Source: an uncultured Methylobacter sp. (lineage in GTDB: Bacteria > Pseudomonadota > Gammaproteobacteria > Methylococcales > Methylomonadaceae). Taken from it: a stretch of DNA of 10,148 nucleotides. How positions within the stretch are numbered: position 1 is the first letter of the stretch; every line of letters begins with the position of its first letter. The position numbers were made by a program, and so were the translations under genes. Below the pieces are notes generated by a model. The model made no database searches. It saw only the letters and a list, made by a program, of their open reading frames with translations, and was not told the DNA's origin. The stretch covers positions 1-10,148 of the forward strand of contig CAIKYI010000312.1 of assembly GCA_903831545.1 (NCBI GenBank), given 5' to 3'. Positions 6,210 through 10,148 of the stretch are shown in pieces.

Positions 6210-7040
6210 ATGTTGGGTTACACAAAAAAAATGCGCGCCAGACTGGATCTGGATACTTCAAAACCGGTGCAGTATGAGTTACTGCTAGGTGAGCAGTTGG
6301 TTGAATTAAATTCGCTTATTGGTAAGCCGATCAAGCTGACCTATACAGGTAAAATTGCCTGTATACATTGCAATAAAGTCATTAAAAAAAGTTTTAATCA
6401 GGGCTATTGTTATCCCTGTTTTATCTCGCTTGCCCAATGTGATATGTGCATCATGAAGCCGGAGACTTGTCATTATGACGCAGGTACCTGTCGTGAACCG
6501 GCATGGGGTGAAGAGTTTTGTTTTAAACCGCATATTGTTTATTTGGCCAATTCAAGTGGTATTAAAGTAGGAATTACCCGGCAGACGCAAATTCCAACCC
6601 GTTGGATAGATCAGGGTGCAGTGCAGGCCTTGCCGATTTTTAAAGTGCAGTCGCGCTATATTTCCGGGTTAATTGAAATTATTATCGCCAAACATGTAAG
6701 TGATAAAACGAGCTGGCAGCAAATGCTTAAAAGCAAGGCAGAGTTTGTTGATCTGATTTCAAAAAGGGATGAGTTGGTTGCGGTTTGTGCTACAGAGTTG
6801 GCCGAGATTAGTCAGCGTTTTGGGATGCATGCCGTTGAGTTTTTGGGTAATGAGTCCATCCTGGATATTCATTTTCCGGTAGACACTTATCCGGTCAAGG
6901 TCAAGTCCTTTAATCTTGATAAGAACCCAGAAGTAGCTGGGGTTCTACATGGTATTAAAGGGCAGTACTTATTACTGGATACTGGCGTTATTAATCTTCG
7001 CAAGTATACCGGGTATGAAATTGACTTTTCGTTGTTGTAG
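6210..7040 (+). CDS. DUF2797 family protein, cysteine-rich, function unknown
   Basis: I recognise this 276-residue protein as a DUF2797 member; no function is established that I know of. AGGA at 6197-6200 supports the ATG at 6210. After a short N-terminal beta-rich part comes a likely zinc ribbon: CIHC (51-54) and CYPC (67-70). More cysteines follow at 77, 80, 87, 94 and 104, in CDMC, PETCH, GTCREPAWG and EEFC, giving nine Cys within 54 residues, enough for two metal sites. Next is a stretch reminiscent of GIY-YIG nucleases: IVYLANSSGIKVGITR (109-124), RWIDQGA (131-137) and a helix with Glu156 (RYISGLIEIIIAKH). The last 100 residues show no motif I know. It is 101 bases after moaE and has its own terminator-like hairpin, so it is probably a separate unit. 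The zinc and nuclease readings are inference. Confidence 0.8.
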   Translation: MLGYTKKMRARLDLDTSKPVQYELLLGEQLVELNSLIGKPIKLTYTGKIACIHCNKVIKKSFNQGYCYPCFISLAQCDMCIMKPETCHYDAGTCREPAWGEEFCFKPHIVYLANSSGIKVGITRQTQIPTRWIDQGAVQALPIFKVQSRYISGLIEIIIAKHVSDKTSWQQMLKSKAEFVDLISKRDELVAVCATELAEISQRFGMHAVEFLGNESILDIHFPVDTYPVKVKSFNLDKNPEVAGVLHGIKGQYLLLDTGVINLRKYTGYEIDFSLL

Positions 7041-7053
7041 TTTTAAACGATAG

Positions 7054-7109
7054 AACTCCAGTGACAACGGTTTTATTGATGTAAATACATGGAAAGCTGG
7101 AGTTTTTTT
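7054..7109 (+). terminator. Terminator-like hairpin after the DUF2797 gene
   Basis: AACTCCAG (7054-7061) pairs perfectly with CTGGAGTT (7097-7104), and the second arm runs into seven Ts (7103-7109). The 35-base loop is long for an intrinsic terminator, but the GC-containing stem plus T tract 13 bases after the stop codon fits the role. Confidence 0.6.
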
Positions 7110-7137
7110 CTGAACAATTCTGGCTTTAATTGATGCT

Positions 7138-7183
7138 TTCCTGTCCGGCAGGAATTAAAAAGCAAAAGAGATGCGTATACAAT
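7138..7183 (+). promoter_or_regulatory. Hairpin and possible ilvI promoter
   Basis: TTCCTG (7138-7143) and CAGGAA (7149-7154) form a 6-bp stem with a TCCGG loop. Directly after it TTAAAA (7155-7160) and TACAAT (7178-7183), 17 bases apart, make a moderate sigma-70 promoter with four and five matches to consensus. Transcription would start near 7190, about 155 bases before ilvI. A TTGACC at 7184-7189 has no properly spaced -10 box. Confidence 0.35.
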
Positions 7184-7215
7184 TTGACCAAAAACCAAGT
7201 AAAATGACCAATATA

Positions 7216-7254
7216 AGCCGCCTGAGAAAGGCGGTTGCCAGCAGCCGTTTTTTT
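7216..7254 (+). promoter_or_regulatory. Attenuator-like pair of overlapping hairpins in the ilvIH leader
   Basis: The terminator form pairs CGGTTG (7232-7237) with CAGCCG (7242-7247) around CCAG and is followed by seven Ts (7248-7254), a textbook intrinsic terminator 92 bases before ilvI. The competing form pairs AGCCGCC (7216-7222) with GGCGGTT (7230-7236), with five GC pairs, one AU and one GU around TGAGAAA. Bases 7232-7236 are needed by both, so only one can form at a time. This is the layout of transcription attenuators of branched-chain amino-acid operons. The signal is unclear: an open frame 7171-7299 crosses it, with ATA (Ile) codons at 7177 and 7213 and Leu-Val-Leu-Val codons only at its end, and it lacks a good ribosome binding site. 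Confidence 0.5.
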
Positions 7255-7256
7255 GA

Positions 7257-7304
7257 CCCTTTTAAGAAACAAACCGAACACCTGGTTTTGGTTTTTTAAA
7301 AGGG
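7257..7304 (+). repeat. Long stem-loop between the attenuator and ilvI
   Basis: CCCTTTTAA (7257-7265) is the exact reverse complement of TTAAAAGGG (7296-7304). Pairing continues inward through a GU, AAAC with GTTT, AAA with TTT after one bulge, and CC with GG after another, to an eight-base loop (7276-7283), about 19 pairs in all. It lies 41 bases before the ilvI start. It may be a second regulatory hairpin, a stabilising element or a protein site. Confidence 0.5.
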
Positions 7305-7345
7305 ATACATCGGCGTAATTTGAAAGTCTATTTTGAGGTATTGGC

Positions 7346-9082
7346 GTGGAGCTAAACGGCGCACAAATCGTAATTCAGAGTCTTAAGGACGAAGGCGTAG
7401 AATATATTTTTGGCTATCCCGGTGGGGCGGTCTTGCATTTATATGATGCAATATTCCAACAGGATGCTGTCAAACACATTCTGGTTCGACACGAACAGGG
7501 GGCTACGCATGCGGCTGATGGTTACGCCCGTGCGACCGGAAAACCTGGCGTGGTTTTGGTTACTTCAGGGCCAGGTGCTACCAACGCGGTAACCGGAATT
7601 GCTACGGCTTACATGGATTCAATTCCGATGGTGATTATTTCCGGTCAGGTGCCCTCGCCGGTTATTGGCAGTGATGCTTTTCAGGAAGTTGATATGGTCG
7701 GTATTACCCGTCCTTGCGTAAAGCATAACTTTTTGGTTAAAGACATTACCAAGTTGGCTGAAACCATGAAAAAAGCTTTTCATGTAGCGACCACCGGTCG
7801 TCCTGGCCCTGTTGTTGTAGATGTACCTAAAGATATAACTGATCCGAGAATAACAATACCTTATAAATACCCTAAAAAAGTAGTAATTCGTTCTTACAAT
7901 CCTGAAACTTCTGGTGATAAAGGACAAATTAAAAATGCGGTGGATTTATTGTTGACCGCTCAAAAACCAGTTATTTATTCAGGCGGCGGCGTGGTTTTGG
8001 GTGAAGCCAGCAAAGAACTGACCGAGTTTGCAAAGACGCTGGGCTTTCCAATTACCAATACCTTAATGGGGTTAGGCGCTTATCCGTCAACTGACGAACA
8101 GTTTATCGGCATGCTAGGCATGCATGGTACTTATGAAGCCAATATGGCGATGCATGAGAGCGATGTAATTATTGCAATAGGTGCACGTTTTGATGACCGC
8201 GTCACCGGAAAATTGGATGAGTTTTGTCCGCATGCCCAAATTATTCATATTGATGTTGATCCGGCGTCTATTTCAAAGACGGTTAAAGTCACCATTCCAA
8301 TCGTCGGCGAAGTCAAACCGGTCTTAAAGCAGATGATGGAATTGCTTAAGGACAGCAAAAAGAAACCGTCTAAAAAAGCACTCGAAAGTTGGTGGGGCCA
8401 GATTGATCAGTGGCGTGCCGTCAAATGTATGGAATATGACCGCACTAGCCAGTTAATCAAACCACAATATGTAATTGAACAATTGTATCAAGTCACAAAA
8501 GGCGAGGCTTATATCACTTCCGATGTAGGTCAACATCAAATGTGGGCGGCCCAGTATTATCCGTTCGACAAACCCCGTCGGTGGATTAATTCGGGCGGGT
8601 TGGGTACGATGGGCTTTGGCTTGCCTGCGGCTATTGGCGTTAAACTGGCGTTTCCTGATTCCGAAGTCGCCTGCGTGACAGGTGACGGCAGTATTCAGAT
8701 GTGCATCCAGGAATTATCGACCGCTCTGCAATACAAAGCGCCGGTAAAAATTATCAATTTGAACAACAGTTATTTGGGGATGGTGAGGCAATGGCAAGAG
8801 TTTAGCTACGAAAGCCGTTATTCGCATTCGTATATGGATACCATTCCGGACTTTGTCAAACTGGCGGAGGCCTATGGCCATGTCGGCATGCGCATCAATA
8901 AGCCCGAAGAAGTCAGACCTGCTCTGGAAGAAGCTTTTGCGATGAAAGACAGAACCGTATTTTTGGATATACTGACCGATAGAACCGAGAATGTTTATCC
9001 AATGATTGAAGCCGGTAAAGGCCATCATGACATGACCTTAAGAGTCGCGCCCGGCACTTCAACTGACAGGGAGTTGGCGTAA
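7346..9082 (+). CDS. ilvI: Acetolactate synthase large (catalytic) subunit
   Basis: The enzyme condenses two pyruvates to acetolactate, or pyruvate with 2-oxobutyrate to acetohydroxybutyrate, the first common step of Val/Leu and Ile synthesis. The 578 residues match the usual length. The start is GTG, with GAGG at 7335-7338 seven bases upstream. The N-terminal TPP domain has [14 protein letters not shown] (22-35) and the TPP-activating Glu50 in RHEQGA, then TSGPGATN. A central FAD-binding domain follows (about 190-330, with [13 protein letters not shown]). The C-terminal TPP domain carries GDGSIQM from Gly446 and the closing LNNSY (Asn473-Asn474) of the TPP/Mg motif, then LGMVRQWQ. The stop codon overlaps the ilvH start (TAATG), a sign of translational coupling in equal amounts. 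The leader carries hairpins suggesting attenuation. The name ilvI rather than ilvB follows from the IlvH-type partner. Confidence 0.96.
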   Translation: MELNGAQIVIQSLKDEGVEYIFGYPGGAVLHLYDAIFQQDAVKHILVRHEQGATHAADGYARATGKPGVVLVTSGPGATNAVTGIATAYMDSIPMVIISGQVPSPVIGSDAFQEVDMVGITRPCVKHNFLVKDITKLAETMKKAFHVATTGRPGPVVVDVPKDITDPRITIPYKYPKKVVIRSYNPETSGDKGQIKNAVDLLLTAQKPVIYSGGGVVLGEASKELTEFAKTLGFPITNTLMGLGAYPSTDEQFIGMLGMHGTYEANMAMHESDVIIAIGARFDDRVTGKLDEFCPHAQIIHIDVDPASISKTVKVTIPIVGEVKPVLKQMMELLKDSKKKPSKKALESWWGQIDQWRAVKCMEYDRTSQLIKPQYVIEQLYQVTKGEAYITSDVGQHQMWAAQYYPFDKPRRWINSGGLGTMGFGLPAAIGVKLAFPDSEVACVTGDGSIQMCIQELSTALQYKAPVKIINLNNSYLGMVRQWQEFSYESRYSHSYMDTIPDFVKLAEAYGHVGMRINKPEEVRPALEEAFAMKDRTVFLDILTDRTENVYPMIEAGKGHHDMTLRVAPGTSTDRELA

Positions 9083-9573
9083 TGAAACATATTATTTCTA
9101 TCCTGATTGAAAATGAATCGGGTGCTTTATCACGTGTAGCTGGTTTGTTTTCCGCTCGAGGTTACAACATTGAATCGCTCACCGTCGCTCCGACTGAAGA
9201 TCCAAGTCTGTCAAGGATGACTCTGGTTACCCGTGGCAGTGAAGACATTATTGAGCAAATCACCAAACAGCTGAATAAACTAATTGATGTTGTTAAACTG
9301 ATTGATTTGGCTGATGCTGTTCATATTGAACGAGAACTGATGATGGTCAAGATCAAAACCACTGAGCAGTCGCGCGAAGAAATCAGAAGTCTGGCATCGA
9401 TCTTTCGCGGCAAGATTATTGATGTGACAACTACCACTTATGTCGTGGAAATGACTGGCCCTTCCAGCAAGCTGGATGCGTTTATTGCTTCAGTTGATGG
9501 AGGCAGTATTATTGAGGTGGTACGTTCCGGTCCGACCGGTATTTCGAGAGGCGAACAAGGGTTACATTTGTAG
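9082..9573 (+). CDS. ilvH: Acetolactate synthase small (regulatory) subunit
   Basis: The 163-residue IlvH binds the large subunit, raises its activity and confers feedback inhibition by valine. The N-terminal ACT domain (1-75) begins KHIISILIENESGALSRVAG and includes GYNIESLTVAPTEDPSLSRM. The C-terminal half has EIRSLASIFRGKIIDVT and SGPTGISRG. Length and register agree with E. coli IlvH (163). The positions where valine-resistance substitutions are known there are unchanged here (Asn11, Gly14, Ser17), so inhibition by valine is expected. The ATG shares its A with the ilvI stop codon. Relatives often have ilvC next; here a broken Uma2 gene follows after 13 bases. Confidence 0.96.
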   Translation: MKHIISILIENESGALSRVAGLFSARGYNIESLTVAPTEDPSLSRMTLVTRGSEDIIEQITKQLNKLIDVVKLIDLADAVHIERELMMVKIKTTEQSREEIRSLASIFRGKIIDVTTTTYVVEMTGPSSKLDAFIASVDGGSIIEVVRSGPTGISRGEQGLHL

Positions 9574-9586
9574 GGAGGTTTGGTAG

Positions 9587-10105
9587 ATGACTAATATCAC
9601 TCAATTATCGCAACTTGATTTAAATCAGACCTACAGTTACGCAGACTATATGACGTGGAGACTTGATGAAGCCCTCGAATTAATTAAAGGCAAAATCATG
9701 TTAATGTCGCCTGCGCCGAATGTGAGGCATCAAGACATTTCTGCTAATTTAACAGCCTTGTTACACAATTTTTTTAGGCATAAGCATTGCCGCCTTTATG
9801 CTGCACCGTTTGATGTGCGTTTGTATGACCGCAAGAAATCAATTTTGGCCAGTGAGGACATTCATCCTGTAGTGCAGCCAGATTTGTGAGTCATTTGTCA
9901 TCCTGATATTTTGGATAAACAGGGTTGTAATGGCGCACCTGATTGGATTATTGAAATACTTTCAAAAAGCACAACCAAGCGGGACATGAATATTAAATAT
10001 GATCTGTATAGAGAAAGCGGTGTTAGCGAATACGGGAGCGAAGAACAACGCAAAATACTCCCGCCAACGGAATCGTTTCGTCTTACGCCCGTACAAGTAT
10101 GCTAG
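9587..10105 (+). pseudogene. Uma2-family (DUF820) putative endonuclease, interrupted by TGA and truncated
   Basis: Uma2/DUF820 proteins have a PD-(D/E)xK nuclease-like fold, are abundant in cyanobacteria and scattered through other bacteria, and are usually about 180-200 residues. The first 100 residues (Met at 9587, strong GGGAGG at 9573-9578) give TYSYADYMTWRLDEALELIKG, then KIMLMSPAPNVRHQDIS and VVQPDL. A TGA follows at 9887-9889. In the same frame the family sequence resumes: VICHPDILDKQGCNGAPDW, IIEILSKSTTKRDMNIKYDL and YRESGVSEY, to about 10033. The stop falls just after the predicted catalytic Asp (D99) and before the IIEIL Glu, so a 100-residue product could not be active. After SEY the family normally continues with Trp-Ile-Val and about 50 more residues; here the frame turns unrelated and stops at 10105. 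Two independent lesions point to a pseudogene. Confidence 0.8.
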
Positions 10106-10147
10106 ATACATACCAAGGATGGACCCAATTATCAGAAAAGCGGGATA
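9962..10147 (-). CDS. 3' end of an opposite-strand, membrane-protein-like reading frame
   Basis: Reading leftwards from the window edge, a frame is open for 61 codons and ends at TGA 9964-9962. Its first 40 or so residues look like real protein: a hydrophobic segment (AFLIIGSILGMYLAYLYG), a basic patch (GRKTKRFRWREY) and a second hydrophobic run (FALFFAPVFA). The tail past about 10033 is antisense to the Uma2 remnant and is probably not native. No start is visible, so this would be the C-terminus of a gene lying mainly outside the window and running toward ilvH. I do not recognise the family. With only about 38 codons of apparently native sequence, it could be chance. Confidence 0.35.
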   Translation of the reverse strand, partial: YPAFLIIGSILGMYLAYLYGRKTKRFRWREYFALFFAPVFANTAFSIQIIFNIHVPLGCAF

Positions 10148-10148
10148 A

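Noticed and set aside
7184..7217. TTGACC plus TATAAG as the ilvI promoter
   Set aside because: The spacer is 22 bases, outside the range for sigma-70.
1..10148. CRISPR array, tRNA, rRNA or complete insertion sequence
   Set aside because: No regularly spaced repeats, no cloverleaf or rRNA signature, no transposase and no terminal repeats with target duplications were seen.

Overview
The window is an ordinary-looking stretch of chromosome from a Gram-negative, probably gammaproteobacterial, organism. LpxD implies lipid A. MoaC and IlvH follow the E. coli proteins closely enough, by my recollection of those sequences, for residue numbers to transfer. A PEP-CTERM-type exopolysaccharide sugar transferase beside an AT-leaning gammaproteobacterial core would suit a methanotroph such as Methylobacter or Methylomonas, but no methane-specific gene is present, so that is only a guess.

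Layout: (1) 1-717 is the 3' part of a membrane sugar transferase that starts exopolysaccharide repeat units; its 5' end is outside the window. (2) 903-2540 is an MltD-like lytic transglycosylase with a long N-terminal region and no LysM repeats. (3) 2541-3169 is a 629-base AT-rich gap holding no convincing ordinary gene. Its distal half carries a possible sigma-54 site, a very strong ribosome binding site ahead of a six-codon ORF, and a potentially structured leader. (4) 3170-3556 encodes a single-domain RRM RNA-binding protein. (5) On the minus strand are lpxD (3645-4682) and moaC (4833-5315). (6) moaD and moaE (5426-6108) diverge from moaC across a 9-bp inverted repeat that abuts the moaC -10 box. 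(7) 6210-7040 is a cysteine-rich DUF2797 protein. (8) A 305-base region with several hairpins, including two overlapping ones that look like an attenuator, precedes ilvI-ilvH (7346-9573). (9) Thirteen bases after ilvH lies a broken Uma2-family (DUF820) gene. It has an in-frame TGA where relatives usually have Cys, and its similarity stops near 10033. From the right window edge an opposite-strand reading frame that looks like a membrane protein runs into its 3' end.

How the genes work together: MoaC makes cyclic pyranopterin monophosphate, and the MoaD-MoaE pair turns this into molybdopterin. IlvI and IlvH are the catalytic and valine-sensing subunits of acetolactate synthase. The sugar transferase, transglycosylase and LpxD all serve the cell envelope but are not one operon. 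The parts most worth a second look are the RRM leader, the ilv leader, the moaC/moaD operator-like repeat, a GIY-YIG-like motif in the DUF2797 protein, and the Uma2 junction at the right end.
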